Origin: Arthrobacter stackebrandtii
Lineage (GTDB): Bacteria; Actinomycetota; Actinomycetes; Actinomycetales; Micrococcaceae
Direction of reading: 5' to 3'
DNA length: 64,000 nucleotides
Assembly: GCF_017876675.1 (NCBI RefSeq)
Contig: NZ_JAGIOI010000001.1
Span: 1,736,001 to 1,800,000 of the forward strand
A model generated the notes under the pieces. The model was given only the letters and a program-made list of their open reading frames with translations, made no database searches and was not told where the DNA came from. Each line of letters opens with the position of its first letter. Position 1 is the stretch's first letter. This document shows positions 36,924 to 48,917 of this stretch, piece by piece. Position numbers and translations under genes: made by a program.

Positions 36924-37026
36924 CGTGAATATTCCTTGTTGGTCATATATAAGGAAGGCCCCAGCCGCCGGCACGCGCGGTGCCGGCGGCCGAAGCCAGG
37001 AAAGCAGATTGAAGCCAGTAGCCCTG

Positions 37027-37569
37027 TTAGAGCTGCTCGACGGTGACGGAGTTGATGACAACGTCCTCGCGCGGCTTGTCGCCTGCACCGGTTGCAACGC
37101 CTTCAATGGCATCAACGACGGCGCGTGAGGCCTCGTCGGTGACATCGCCGAAGATGGTGTGCTTGCCCTGCAGCCAGCTGGTGTTCACGGTGGTGATGAA
37201 GAACTGTGAACCGTTGGTGCCGCGGCCGCCCTGGATGCCTGCGTTCGCCATGGCGAACTTGTAGGGCTCGTTGAAGTTGAGGTCCGGGTTGATTTCATCG
37301 TCGAACTGGTAGCCTGGGCCACCGATGCCGCGGCCCAGGGGATCGCCGCCCTGGATCATGAAGTCCTTGATGATGCGGTGAAAGATGGTGCCGTTGTAGA
37401 GCGGGGCAGTCGTCTTCTCGCCGGTGGCCGGGTGCGTCCATTCCCTGGTTCCGGTCGCCAGGCCAACAAAGTTGTCCACCGTCTTGGGAGCGTGGTTGCC
37501 AAAGAGGTTGACCTCGATGTCGCCAAGGCTCGTGCTGATAATTGCTTTTGCGGTTGGGATTGCAGTCAT
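37027..37569 (-). CDS. ppiA: Peptidyl-prolyl cis-trans isomerase (cyclophilin)
   Basis: The 180-residue cyclophilin catalyses proline isomerisation during folding. Family motifs are present: NHAPKTVDNFVGLA, FHRIIKDFMIQGGD with the catalytic Arg, GTNGSQFFITT, and HTIFGDV. No signal peptide, hence cytoplasmic. ATG 37569. The gene lies 103 bases upstream of the rhomboid gene on the same strand. Homologues occupy the same place near gyrA in many actinobacteria (the ppiA of mycobacteria). Confidence 0.95.
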   Translation of the reverse strand: MTAIPTAKAIISTSLGDIEVNLFGNHAPKTVDNFVGLATGTREWTHPATGEKTTAPLYNGTIFHRIIKDFMIQGGDPLGRGIGGPGYQFDDEINPDLNFNEPYKFAMANAGIQGGRGTNGSQFFITTVNTSWLQGKHTIFGDVTDEASRAVVDAIEGVATGAGDKPREDVVINSVTVEQL

Positions 37570-37705
37570 GGCGATATTCTGCCACGACTAAGTGGGAGTT
37601 TTCTGACAACGGCGGCCATTCCGCGCGCGGCGAACTGTGGCGGGATAGCAACGGCCCGGTTGTGGACGTAGGCTGAACATGAAACTGCTGACACCTGGAG
37701 GAAAT

Positions 37706-38791
37706 GTGAAGAAGGTTGACCGTTTTACCCAAAGTTTGGAAGATTCACTCAATACCGGCGTGGATTGGGCTGCGCCCCATGTTGAACATGCAAAGGACTG
37801 GACAGCTCCCCGGGTGGAGGCGGCGCTGGCTTGGGCCGTACCCCGCATTGAGAAGGGCATCGAGCAGGCTTCCCCCATCGTCCAGGACGGCCTGCGCAGA
37901 GCCGCCCAGTACACCGCCGACGGCGTGGCAACCGTAACGCCCAAACTCCAGGAAGGCCTTGAAAAGTTGGCGCCAAAGATCTCCGATGCCGTGGACGACG
38001 CCACCCCCCACATCCAGGAGGCGATCGCCAAGACCGGCCCGGCCATCACCACAGCCAAGGGCAAGGTGGTGGACGACTTCATCCCGTTGTTCTCGGAGAA
38101 GCTGGGTGACGCCGCGCACGCTGTCGAATCCGCGCTGGAAAGATCCCAGGCCCCTCAGAAGGTGGAACTCGTTGCCGCCAAGCTGGCAGGCAACAAGAAG
38201 GCGATCGCCAAAGCTGAGAAGGCGGCCCGGGAATCCGCCCAGAAACTGGCAGTCGAGCTGAAGAAGGCCGCCAAGGACGCCGCAAAGAAAGACAAGAAGT
38301 CCGGCAAGGGCTGGATCGTGGTGGGTGTCATCGTCGCCGCCGGCACCGCCGGCGTTGCGGCATGGAAGGCGTCCAAGCCCGTGGCGGACCCCTGGCAGAC
38401 CCCGGCACCCGTGGTACCCGCCGCTCCCGTCCCTGCCCCTGTTGCGGCGGACGACGGCGCAGCCACCAAGGCTGCCACGGTCGCCGACACTGTGGGGGCG
38501 AAGGCGTCGAACGCTGCCGCCGAGGCGAAGGAGAAGGTCGCCGACATGGCCGCGAAGGTTGCAGACAAGGCTGGCGACGCCGCAGCCGAAGTTGCATACA
38601 AGGCTGACAAGGTCGCGGACAAGGTTGCCGACGCCGCAGCCGAGGCGAAGGACAAGGTTGCCGACGCTTCGGAATCCGCCAAGGGAGCAGCGGCCGACAT
38701 CGCCGGCGACGTCAAGGAGGCCGCATCAGATGCCGTGGAATCTGCCAAGGACGCGGCTGCAAAGCCGAAGCCGAAGGCTCCCAAGCAGTAA
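37706..38791 (+). CDS. Ala/Lys-rich helical membrane-anchored protein
   Basis: The 361-residue protein has three parts. The first 200 residues form amphipathic helices with Lys/Ala repeats. One membrane helix follows at about 210-227 (GWIVVGVIVAAGTAGVAAW) and then a Pro-rich stretch. The last 110 residues repeat an 11-residue-like pattern (AAEAKDKVADAA, KADKVADKVADAA), reminiscent of LEA or apolipoprotein-type helices. The start is GTG 37706 with ggagg five bases upstream; ATG 37679 is an alternative. No enzymatic function is recognised. The C-terminal repeat could bind membrane or nucleoid, which is a guess. Confidence 0.8.
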   Translation: MKKVDRFTQSLEDSLNTGVDWAAPHVEHAKDWTAPRVEAALAWAVPRIEKGIEQASPIVQDGLRRAAQYTADGVATVTPKLQEGLEKLAPKISDAVDDATPHIQEAIAKTGPAITTAKGKVVDDFIPLFSEKLGDAAHAVESALERSQAPQKVELVAAKLAGNKKAIAKAEKAARESAQKLAVELKKAAKDAAKKDKKSGKGWIVVGVIVAAGTAGVAAWKASKPVADPWQTPAPVVPAAPVPAPVAADDGAATKAATVADTVGAKASNAAAEAKEKVADMAAKVADKAGDAAAEVAYKADKVADKVADAAAEAKDKVADASESAKGAAADIAGDVKEAASDAVESAKDAAAKPKPKAPKQ

Positions 38792-38817
38792 AAATCACCA
38801 AACGCACGTGTGGTGCG

Positions 38818-38860
38818 GGCTGGGCCGGGATCCGAGGGGATCCCGGCCCAGCCGTGTTTT
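38818..38860. terminator. Terminator after the helical protein gene
   Basis: Perfect 16-base stem ggctgggccgggatcc/ggatcccggcccagcc with a gagg loop, followed by gtgtttt. It can also serve the convergent transporter gene. Confidence 0.85.
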
Positions 38861-38914
38861 GGGCCAGTATGCGTCCCCGGTGCTGCCGGCAGACCACAGA
38901 CCTTGGCGCTGCGC

Positions 38915-39826
38915 CTAAGCGGCGTCCTTGCGTTTCTTTCCGGACGGGAGCTGCAGGGGCTGGTTCTTCAGGCCGCTGCGGCCCTGGCGCATGATGACGA
39001 TGGCCAGGCCGGCCAGGATCAACGTGAGGCCAACATACGTGCCGCCTGGCAGCGCCTGGCCAAGGAAGATCCCGGCCAGGAGCGCGGCCCCGGGTATCTC
39101 CAAAAGAATCATCATGGAAACCACCAGCGGGGAGATTGTGGCCAACAGATGGTTGAAGATGGTGTGTCCAAGGAGTTGGGCCGCCACCGTGACCGCAATA
39201 ATGCCCCACCAGGCCTCAGCCGGAATGTCCACCAGCGGCTGGCCCAGCACCAGGCACATGGCCAGCAGCACCACTGAACACAAGCCGTAACAAATGCTGG
39301 AGTAGACACTCGTGGAAAGCGTTTTGCGGGCACGCGCGCCGGCCAGGGTGTAGACGGCGGCCAGGGCACCACCCGCCATGGCCAGCAGGTCACCGAGCAG
39401 CGCCTCCCGGGACACTCCCATGTCGAACCCTGTGATGACCACGACGCCAATGAGCGCTGTCCCCAGCCCCAGGATGACCGGCCGTGCAGGCCTCCTGCCC
39501 CTGATCCACTGAAACAGCGCAATCCAGGCCGCCTGCAGGCAGACCAATGCGGTGGCTGCGGCCACGCTGGTCAATTTCACGGAGGTGACAAAGCAGGCAA
39601 AGTGCAGGGCCAGGGCAGTTGCTGCAATCACCAGATATTTCAGTTCCGTGCGGTTCAGCGAGGCGAACTGGCCCCGGTCCTTCAGCGCCGCGGGAATGCC
39701 CAGTGCCACGGCGCCAAAGACATTTCGCCACAGGGCGATGGTGAGGGGTGGTGCCATGGTCGCCGCCATGATCGGGCCCGATGCCGACACGCCCAAAATG
39801 CCGACAACGGCCAAGAAAATGATCAC
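38915..39826 (-). CDS. EamA/DMT-superfamily transporter
   Basis: The 303-residue protein has about ten hydrophobic helices in two homologous EamA halves, the layout of drug/metabolite exporters (YdcZ/RhaT/EamA type). N-terminal text GVSASGPIMAATMAPPLTIA and RNVFGAV matches the first EamA motif, and LGHTIFNHLLATISPLVV and ILLEIPGAALLAGIFLG the second. The basic tail GKKRKDAA is cytoplasmic. The start is GTG 39826. The substrate cannot be inferred; amino acids or metabolites are typical. Confidence 0.9.
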   Translation of the reverse strand: MIIFLAVVGILGVSASGPIMAATMAPPLTIALWRNVFGAVALGIPAALKDRGQFASLNRTELKYLVIAATALALHFACFVTSVKLTSVAAATALVCLQAAWIALFQWIRGRRPARPVILGLGTALIGVVVITGFDMGVSREALLGDLLAMAGGALAAVYTLAGARARKTLSTSVYSSICYGLCSVVLLAMCLVLGQPLVDIPAEAWWGIIAVTVAAQLLGHTIFNHLLATISPLVVSMMILLEIPGAALLAGIFLGQALPGGTYVGLTLILAGLAIVIMRQGRSGLKNQPLQLPSGKKRKDAA

Positions 39827-39949
39827 TGTTCAAGCCTAAGGCACCCCAACGGTGCCCACCTCCAGCCGAGAAGGGGATTGTCCGTCTCGCCGGGGCTGTT
39901 GTGGAGCAGGAAAAGCGGCCTGCCTCCCCGAGGATGTGGTGCCGACGAC

Positions 39950-39992
39950 GTTTAAAACAGAACAACCCCGGTCCAAGGACCAGGGTTGTTCG
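39950..39992 (-). terminator. Terminator of tRNA-Ala
   Basis: On the minus strand aacaaccctggtcc and ggaccggggttgtt form a stem, followed by ctgtttt. Confidence 0.75.
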
Positions 39993-39996
39993 TTCA

Positions 39997-40072
39997 TGGT
40001 GGAGGCACGGGGACTCGAACCCCGAACCCCCTGCTTGCAAAGCAGGTGCGCTACCAATTGCGCCATGCCCCC
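39997..40072 (-). tRNA. tRNA-Ala (anticodon TGC)
   Basis: The minus strand starts gggggcatggcgcaattgg and ends tgcctccacca, with CCA encoded. The anticodon loop tttgcaa lies in a cctgc/gcagg stem, giving TGC. The D-arm and T-arm (ggttcgagtcc) are canonical. It forms an Ile-Ala pair with the tRNA at 40264. Confidence 0.96.
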
Positions 40073-40263
40073 ATGAGGCTGATTCAGTATATATGAATCA
40101 AGGCCAACTCATTCAACCGAATCTGTTGCCTTGCTCCATGTTGTCTTCACAACTTTGGTTTCCCGCCACTTCCTATTCAGGATAATTGCAGCACCCAAAG
40201 CCGTGATAACTATCAACAACTTCTTCACCGCACACCATCCTGACCAGGAACCGTTGGATTCCG

Positions 40264-40337
40264 TGGGCGTACCTGGACTTGAACCAGGGACCTCTTCGTT
40301 ATCAGCGAAGCGCTCTAACCGCCTGAGCTATACGCCC
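40264..40337 (-). tRNA. tRNA-Ile (anticodon GAT)
   Basis: The minus strand starts gggcgtatagctcaggcgg and ends tacgccc plus A. The anticodon loop ctgataa within the cttcg/cgaag stem gives GAT. The T-arm ctggttcaagtccag is canonical. It lies between gyrA/DUF3566 and tRNA-Ala, the usual actinobacterial order. Confidence 0.96.
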
Positions 40338-40454
40338 TCACCGGCCCTCATCGGGCCGAGACAAAACTTTACCGCACAGAATCGGAAAGTCCAAAATCGG
40401 CGGGCCTGAAGCCACTTCTGGCCCGCCGATTCCCGGATTCATGCAGATTTTTCG

Positions 40455-40997
40455 CTAATCATCGGTCAGCGTGACACCAATTCCGCCCACCAGGGTGGAG
40501 GAAATGTTGTACAGCCAGGCCGAGAGGACCGAAAGTGTGGTCAACAACACGACATTGACGACAGCGACAATGGTGGAGAACGAAGCCACCTGGCCCAGCG
40601 AGGCAAAACTGAGCAGGTCAAACGGAGTGCCGGCCTCCTGGCCCTGAATCTCATTGATGAACTGGTTGACCTTGTCGAACAGGCCCATGGCATCGAGAAC
40701 GGACCAAAGCACGATCGTGGCCACGACGGTAATGATCCCGAGAGCCACCGACAGCAGGAATGCCATCTTCAGCACGGACCACGGATCGATCTTGCTGATC
40801 AGTAGCCGGGCGCGCCGGGCCTTCGCCTTGGGCGCGGGCTTGACCAGTGACGGCGGCGCCTTCGGCCGTGGCGCGGCAGATGCCGGACGCTGGGCCGACG
40901 GGGGCTTTGGGGCGCCACTGGGGCGCTGTGGCGGTCGGGCAGGGGCACCTACCTTGGGTGCTGAACCAGGCCGCGGAATCGGCTTATTGGTGCTCAA
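40455..40997 (-). CDS. DUF3566 membrane protein
   Basis: The 180-residue protein has a long Pro/Ala/Lys-rich cytoplasmic N terminus (about 1-65) and the DUF3566 domain. Two membrane helices lie at about 80-102 and 145-168, and the signature [17 protein letters not shown] opens the domain. The family is found next to gyrA in actinobacteria; its role is unknown. The start is TTG 40997, with ggagg six bases upstream, overlapping the gyrA TGA as TTGA, so it is translationally coupled to gyrA. Confidence 0.92.
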   Translation of the reverse strand: MSTNKPIPRPGSAPKVGAPARPPQRPSGAPKPPSAQRPASAAPRPKAPPSLVKPAPKAKARRARLLISKIDPWSVLKMAFLLSVALGIITVVATIVLWSVLDAMGLFDKVNQFINEIQGQEAGTPFDLLSFASLGQVASFSTIVAVVNVVLLTTLSVLSAWLYNISSTLVGGIGVTLTDD

Positions 40998-43639
40998 TCG
41001 GTACCTCCAGTTATTCCGTCATTACCGCTTAACGGTACTTCATCATTCTGCTGGACCGTTTCGAGCACTCCGTCGGCCGTTGCCGGCGACTGGGCTTCTT
41101 CATCCATTTCATCGTCTTCTTCAAGGCCGCGCTCAGTATTCCGTGCAATGCCAATTATGCGGTCGTTCTTGTCCGGCTTGGCAAAGATGACGCCCATGGT
41201 GTCGCGGCCCTTGGCCGGAACCTCTGAAACATTGGACCGGACCACCTTTCCTCCGCTCATAACCACCAGGACTTCATCTTCTTCCTGCACGATCAATGCA
41301 CCAATGAGGTCACCGCGGTCCTCCACGAGTTTGGCAACCTTGATGCCCAGCCCTCCGCGCCCTTGGAGCCGGTATTCCTGAACGGCAGTTCTCTTGGCAT
41401 AACCTCCTTCTGTGACAATAAACACAAAGGACTCGTCCGTAACAACCGAAGCTGACAGCAGTTCGTCAAAGTCACGGAACTTCATTCCAGTCACGCCCGA
41501 CGTGGCACGGCCCATGGGCCGCAGCGCCTCGTTGGTTGCGGTGAAACGGATCGACTGGCCCTTGCGGGACACCAGCAGGAGGTCGTCGGTGTCGGAGACG
41601 AGCTGCGCCGAGACGAGCTCATCGCCGTCGCGGAGGTTGATGGCAATGACGCCCGCGGAACGGTTGGTGTCGTAGTCCTCAAGCGAGGTCTTCTTGACCA
41701 GCCCGTTCCGGGTCGCCAGGACCAGGTACGGCGACTGCTGGTAGTCCTTCAGTTCCATGACCTGGGCGATTTTCTCGTCAGGCTGGAACGCCAGCAGGTT
41801 CGCCACGTGCTGGCCCTTGGCATCACGGCCGGCTTCGGCCAGCTCGTACGCCTTGGCGCGGTAGACCCGTCCCAAGTTGGTAAAGAAGAGCAGCCAGTGG
41901 TGCGTTGTGGTCACGAAGAAGTGCTCGACGACGTCGTCCCCGCGCAGCTGCGCCCCCTTGACACCCTTGCCGCCGCGGTGCTGCGTGCGGTAGTTGTCGC
42001 TTCGGGTGCGCTTGACGTAGCCGCCGCGGGTGATGGTGACGACCATTTCCTCTTCGGGGATGAGATCTTCCATGCTCATGTTGGGGTCATAGCCCATCAT
42101 GATCTCGGTGCGGCGGTCGTCACCGAAGCGTGCGGTGATCTCCGCCAGTTCCTCGCTGACAATGCCGCGCTGCACCTCCGGGTCCGCCAGGATGCGGTTG
42201 AACTCGGTGATCATGGTCTCCAGGACATCTGCACGGTCCTGGATTTTCTGGTGCTCCAGGGCGGCCAGGCGGCGCAGCTGCATGTCCAAGATGGCCTTGG
42301 CCTGGATTTCATCAATGTCCAGCAGCTGGATCAGGCCGTCGCGGGCCTCCTCGGTGGTGCTGGAACGGCGAATCAGGGCGATGACCTCGTCGAGGGCGTC
42401 CAGGGCCTTCAGGAGTGCGCGCTGGATGTGCGCCTCTTCCTCGGCCTTTCGAAGCCGGAACCTGGTCCGGCGGACAATGACGTCCATCTGGTGGGTGACC
42501 CAGTGGCGGATGAAGGCGTCAAGCGGCAGGGTGCGGGGCACACCGTCAACAATGGCCAGCATGTTGGCGCTGAAGTTTTCCTGCAGCTGTGTGTGCTTGT
42601 ACAGGTTGTTCAGGACCACCTTGGCGACGGCGTCGCGCTTGAGCACGATGACCAGGCGCTGGCCGGTGCGGCCGGAGGTCTCATCGCGGAGGTCGGCGAT
42701 GCCGGCGATCTTGCCGTCCTTGACGAGGTCGGCAATCTTGATGGCCAGGTTGTCCGGGTTTGCCTGGTAGGGCAGTTCCGTGACGACGAGGCAGGTGCGG
42801 CCCTGGATTTCCTCAACGTTGACCACGGCGCGCATGGTGATCGAGCCACGGCCTGTGCGGTAGGCATCCTCGATGCCCTTGCGGCCCAGGATCTGCGCGC
42901 CGGTGGGGAAGTCGGGTCCCTTGATGCGTTCGATGAGTGCCTCGAGCAGTTCCTCGCGGCTCACGGTGGGGTTGGCCAGGTACCACTGGACGCCTTCGGC
43001 GACCTCACGCAGGTTGTGCGGGGGAATGTTGGTGGCCATGCCCACCGCGATGCCGGAAGAGCCATTGACCAGCAAGTTGGGGAAGCGGGACGGCAGGATC
43101 GTCGGTTCCTGGTTCTTGCCGTCATAGTTGTCCTGGAAATCGACGGTTTCCTCGTCGATGTCGCGGACCATCTCCATGGCCAAGGGCGCCATCTTGGTTT
43201 CCGTGTAACGGGGGGCGGCAGCGCCGTCGTTGCCGGGGGAGCCGAAGTTGCCCTGTCCCAAGGCCAGCGGGTAGCGCATTGTCCAGTCCTGGATCAGGCG
43301 GACCAGGGCATCGTAAATGGCCGTGTCGCCGTGGGGGTGGTACTGGCCCATGACCTCGCCGACAACGCGGGCGCACTTGTTGAAGGAACGCTCCGGACGG
43401 TAGCCGCCGTCGAACATTGCGTACAGCACGCGCCGGTGGACCGGCTTGAGTCCGTCACGCACGTCAGGCAGTGCACGGCCGACAATGACCGCCATGGCGT
43501 AATCCAGGTAGGAGCGCTTCATCTCATCCTGGAGATCAATCTGCTCTACCTTGTCATGGAGCAGGTTTCCTTCATGAACCTCGACGGCGCTTTCATCCGT
43601 GGTGGGTTCGTCCGGGTTCTGTGGTGTTTCGTCACTCAT
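40994..43639 (-). CDS. gyrA: DNA gyrase subunit A
   Basis: The 881-residue subunit cuts and rejoins DNA during ATP-driven negative supercoiling. Visible: the winged-helix region with [14 protein letters not shown] (quinolone-resistance region; Thr at the E. coli Ser83 position), the catalytic tyrosine in APRYTETKM, coiled-coil arms, and a C-terminal beta-pinwheel with the GyrA box QHRGGKG. The acidic C-terminal tail is typical. ATG 43639. It lies 69 bases downstream of gyrB and overlaps DUF3566. The length is slightly above average because of the tail. Confidence 0.97.
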   Translation of the reverse strand: MSDETPQNPDEPTTDESAVEVHEGNLLHDKVEQIDLQDEMKRSYLDYAMAVIVGRALPDVRDGLKPVHRRVLYAMFDGGYRPERSFNKCARVVGEVMGQYHPHGDTAIYDALVRLIQDWTMRYPLALGQGNFGSPGNDGAAAPRYTETKMAPLAMEMVRDIDEETVDFQDNYDGKNQEPTILPSRFPNLLVNGSSGIAVGMATNIPPHNLREVAEGVQWYLANPTVSREELLEALIERIKGPDFPTGAQILGRKGIEDAYRTGRGSITMRAVVNVEEIQGRTCLVVTELPYQANPDNLAIKIADLVKDGKIAGIADLRDETSGRTGQRLVIVLKRDAVAKVVLNNLYKHTQLQENFSANMLAIVDGVPRTLPLDAFIRHWVTHQMDVIVRRTRFRLRKAEEEAHIQRALLKALDALDEVIALIRRSSTTEEARDGLIQLLDIDEIQAKAILDMQLRRLAALEHQKIQDRADVLETMITEFNRILADPEVQRGIVSEELAEITARFGDDRRTEIMMGYDPNMSMEDLIPEEEMVVTITRGGYVKRTRSDNYRTQHRGGKGVKGAQLRGDDVVEHFFVTTTHHWLLFFTNLGRVYRAKAYELAEAGRDAKGQHVANLLAFQPDEKIAQVMELKDYQQSPYLVLATRNGLVKKTSLEDYDTNRSAGVIAINLRDGDELVSAQLVSDTDDLLLVSRKGQSIRFTATNEALRPMGRATSGVTGMKFRDFDELLSASVVTDESFVFIVTEGGYAKRTAVQEYRLQGRGGLGIKVAKLVEDRGDLIGALIVQEEDEVLVVMSGGKVVRSNVSEVPAKGRDTMGVIFAKPDKNDRIIGIARNTERGLEEDDEMDEEAQSPATADGVLETVQQNDEVPLSGNDGITGGTD

Positions 43640-43708
43640 AATCTTAATATTCCATTCCCAATATATGTCGGTTTCGCACTATTTCCGGAGGGGCACGTCA
43701 TGGCCCGT

Positions 43709-45985
<2,277 letters not shown>

Positions 45986-46143
45986 CTACCTTGAGACGGG
46001 CCCAGATGGTGGCCCAACGTGCCCTAGAACGCGTAAAAAGCGGCTCAGGGCGCAATTGCCAGCTCTTCTTTAAGGAGATGTACGGCCGATGGTGTTTGAA
46101 TCGCCCTGCAGCGCCTTGGACAGCTTGGGTCCGACGGCGCGCG

Positions 46144-46734
46144 TCATCCGTAGGTGTCGCGGGGTCCGCGCCCCTTGACATTGCGGAATCCCTTTCGCCA
46201 GCTTGGCGCTGCCGGGCCGAGGACCATGATCTTCGTGACGACGCCGCGACCCAGGAGGTCATCAAACTTCGCCAGCAGGGATGATGACAACAGCCGCAGC
46301 TGCGTGGCCCAACTGGTCGAGTCGCACCTGATGTGGAGCGTGGTTTCCTCAAAGCTCTCCGGCTGGCAATGGGCGGCAATGTCCGGCCCCACCAGCGTGT
46401 CCCACTGGGACATGACGGATCCAACAGCCAGTGGTGAGCTCCATCCCCTGTCCGAGACAAGGCGGTTCACCACGTTGCCCAGCCCCTGCGGGTCACGGCC
46501 CCCGCCGTACTTTGCATCCAGAAACGGCTTCCGCTTGTTCTTGGAAACAGGCTTTTCACCCAACCGGCTGCGTGGAATCCGTAATTCTCCCCGGCTCTTG
46601 GCGATGGTCCGCATGCGGTTCAGTGCAGCCTGGGCAGCATCAACCTCGGTGACATGGTCACTCGCGGCCGCCGCCCTGCTGCTTTTTTTCCCCACTGGAT
46701 CACCGTGGGAATTTCCCCGCGGCTGGTCATTCAT
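46144..46734 (-). CDS. DUF721 protein (DciA-like)
   Basis: The 196-residue protein belongs to the DUF721 family, found between recF and gyrB in actinobacteria. The domain lies at about 95-190: VSDRGWSSPLAVGSVMSQWD, GPDIAAHCQPESF, and a KH-like end. DUF721 proteins such as DciA load the replicative helicase in bacteria without DnaC. A basic N-terminal half precedes the domain. The start is ATG 46734, overlapping the recF stop by eight bases. The link to helicase loading here is by family, not direct evidence. Confidence 0.88.
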   Translation of the reverse strand: MNDQPRGNSHGDPVGKKSSRAAAASDHVTEVDAAQAALNRMRTIAKSRGELRIPRSRLGEKPVSKNKRKPFLDAKYGGGRDPQGLGNVVNRLVSDRGWSSPLAVGSVMSQWDTLVGPDIAAHCQPESFEETTLHIRCDSTSWATQLRLLSSSLLAKFDDLLGRGVVTKIMVLGPAAPSWRKGFRNVKGRGPRDTYG

Positions 46735-47956
46735 TGGGCACAACCCCGCCGGGAACCACTTGGACGGTCGCCCCCGCCAGTTCAGTCGGAATGTCTTCAC
46801 CCACAGCCGCCGTTACAAGGACCTGCTCGGCGGTCGAAACCATGCCGGCAAGTTTTCGTCGACGCTGGGCATCCAGTTCCGCAAAGACGTCGTCCAGTAT
46901 CAGGATGGGCTGGTTGCCGGCGACGTGCTTGTCCTCGTCCAGGACGTGGAAGGAGGCAAGCCTCAGTGCCAGTGCAATCGACCAGGATTCCCCGTGCGAG
47001 GCATAGCCGCGCGCCGGCGCCTGGCCCAGCAGCAAGTCCACCTCGTCACGGTGCGGTCCCACCAGCGACATGCCCCGCTCAAGTTCACGCCTTCGGGAGG
47101 ATGCCAGTTCCACGCGGTACTTCTCCGCCAGCTCTTCCACCGAAAACAGCGAAAGGTCTTCACCCTCGTCAACCTCATCAGGCACCCCAGCCGTTGGCGG
47201 GCCGGACGTGTCGGGGGATGCGCCGTCGTACTTTTCCGGCTCATTCAGGCTGCTGCGGTAGATGGCCCTCAACAGTTTTGACCCGTCGGTGAGCTGGGCG
47301 TAGGCCTCTGACATGTGCGGCCGCAGCCGGTTGAGCAATTCCAGGCGTGCTGCCAGGAGTTCCGCGGCGATGACGGCCAGGTGTTCATCCCAGACGTCAA
47401 GGGTGGACAGATGCGACTCTGAAACACCGGAACGGGAGAAATGCTGTGACCGTGCAGACTTCAACAGTGCATTGCGCTGTTTGAGCACCCTGTCGTAGTC
47501 GCTGCGGGTTCCGGAGTGGCGGGGCAACAGGACAACGAGGAGGTCGTCCAGGAAACGACGGCGGTTGCCGGGATCCCCCTTGACCAGGGCCAAATCCTCG
47601 GGTGCGAAAAGGACGGTGCGGCAAATGCCCAGGACGTCCCTTGCACGGACAGGGTTGGCACGGTTGATGCGGGCCCGGTTGGCGCGGGAGGCGTTGATTT
47701 CCACTTCCACCATCACCTTTTGCTCGCCCCGGACAAGCTGTGCCCGGACAAGTGCCCGTTCGGTGCCGAAGCGGAGGAGGGGTCCGTCGCTGCTGACCCG
47801 GTGGGATGAGAGTGTGGAAAGGTAACCGATGGATTCAACGAGGTTCGTCTTGCCCAGTCCGTTGGAGCCAACGAGAACTGTGACGCCGGGCGACAGGGTG
47901 AGATCGACCTGGGCGTAGCTGCGAAAATCGGTCAGCGACAGGTGTTCAAGATACAT
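46727..47956 (-). CDS. recF: DNA replication/repair protein RecF
   Basis: The 409-residue SMC-like ATPase loads RecA at gaps together with RecO and RecR. Visible motifs are MYLEHLSLTDFRSY at the N terminus, Walker A GSNGLGKTN (about 32-40), the signature SHGESWSIALALRLA, and Walker B LILDDVFAELD. The middle has a variable acidic insert (EVDEGEDLSLFS). ATG 47956. It sits between gnd and DUF721 in the dnaN-gnd-recF-gyrB group. The usual actinobacterial length is about 390-410. Confidence 0.96.
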   Translation of the reverse strand: MYLEHLSLTDFRSYAQVDLTLSPGVTVLVGSNGLGKTNLVESIGYLSTLSSHRVSSDGPLLRFGTERALVRAQLVRGEQKVMVEVEINASRANRARINRANPVRARDVLGICRTVLFAPEDLALVKGDPGNRRRFLDDLLVVLLPRHSGTRSDYDRVLKQRNALLKSARSQHFSRSGVSESHLSTLDVWDEHLAVIAAELLAARLELLNRLRPHMSEAYAQLTDGSKLLRAIYRSSLNEPEKYDGASPDTSGPPTAGVPDEVDEGEDLSLFSVEELAEKYRVELASSRRRELERGMSLVGPHRDEVDLLLGQAPARGYASHGESWSIALALRLASFHVLDEDKHVAGNQPILILDDVFAELDAQRRRKLAGMVSTAEQVLVTAAVGEDIPTELAGATVQVVPGGVVPNE

Positions 47957-47977
47957 TGAGCCAAGCTTTGTGCACTG

Positions 47978-48865
47978 CTAGGAGCCCGCAGGTTTGGTGG
48001 CGTGACCGCCAAACTGGTGACGCAGTGCCGAAACCATCTTCATGGCGGGGGAGTTGTCTTCGCGCGAGGAGAACCTGGCGAACAAGGCTGCTGTGATGGC
48101 CGGTGCCGGAACGGCGTTGGCAATGGCCTCCTCAACAGTCCAGCGGCCCTCGCCGGAATCTTCGACATAGTCGTCGATTGATTCCAGGCCGGGATCTTCA
48201 TCAAGTGCCTTCACCATCAAATCCAGCAGCCAGGAACGCACAACGGTTCCCTTTTGCCAGGCGCGGAAAGTTCCAGGCAGGTCCTCAATGATTTCCTTCT
48301 TGGCCAGCAGTTCGTAGCCTTCTGCGTAAGCCTGCATGAGGCCGTATTCGATGCCGTTGTGGACCATTTTTGCGTAGTGGCCTGCGCCGACACCGCCAAC
48401 GTGGACAAAACTGTCGGCCCGGTCGCCTTCGGGACGCAGTGCGTCAAGGACCGGAAGGGCCCGATCCACATCCTCTTTGGCGCCGCCGGCCATAAGTCCG
48501 TAGCCGTTTTCCAGGCCCCAGACGCCGCCGGAAACCCCAACATCCATGAAGCCGATGTTCTTGGCAGCCAGCATTTCACCATGCTTTTGGTCCTCGGTGA
48601 AACGTGAGTTCCCGCCGTCGACCAGCAAGTCACCCGGTTCCAGCAGCACGGACAATTCGGTGATGACCGAGTTGGTGATCTCTCCTGAAGGAACCATTAC
48701 CCAGATGAGCCGGGGTGACGGGACGGCCTTCACCAGTTCGGCAAGGTTCGGGACATCCGTGACGTCGGGGTTGCGGTCATATCCGGTGACATCAATGCCG
48801 GCGGCCCGCAGCCGTGCACGCATATTAAAACCCATTTTTCCAAGTCCGACGAGTCCGATGTGCAT
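47978..48865 (-). CDS. gnd: 6-phosphogluconate dehydrogenase, short (decarboxylating) type
   Basis: The 295-residue enzyme converts 6-phosphogluconate to ribulose 5-phosphate in the pentose phosphate pathway. The Rossmann start MHIGLVGLGKMGFNM is visible, then DVGVSGGVWG in the substrate-binding loop, HNGIEYGLMQAYAEG with the catalytic Lys/His region, and the C-terminal FSSREDNSPAMKM. The short form is usually NAD-dependent. The start is ATG 48865; the frame extends further upstream into dnaN but without homology. Its place between dnaN and recF is a hallmark of actinobacterial origins. Confidence 0.94.
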   Translation of the reverse strand: MHIGLVGLGKMGFNMRARLRAAGIDVTGYDRNPDVTDVPNLAELVKAVPSPRLIWVMVPSGEITNSVITELSVLLEPGDLLVDGGNSRFTEDQKHGEMLAAKNIGFMDVGVSGGVWGLENGYGLMAGGAKEDVDRALPVLDALRPEGDRADSFVHVGGVGAGHYAKMVHNGIEYGLMQAYAEGYELLAKKEIIEDLPGTFRAWQKGTVVRSWLLDLMVKALDEDPGLESIDDYVEDSGEGRWTVEEAIANAVPAPAITAALFARFSSREDNSPAMKMVSALRHQFGGHATKPAGS

Positions 48866-48917
48866 GAAATTAGCTCTCTTTCGTGGGTTGGCGGCTGATG
48901 GGTTTTGTTTCTTTAGC

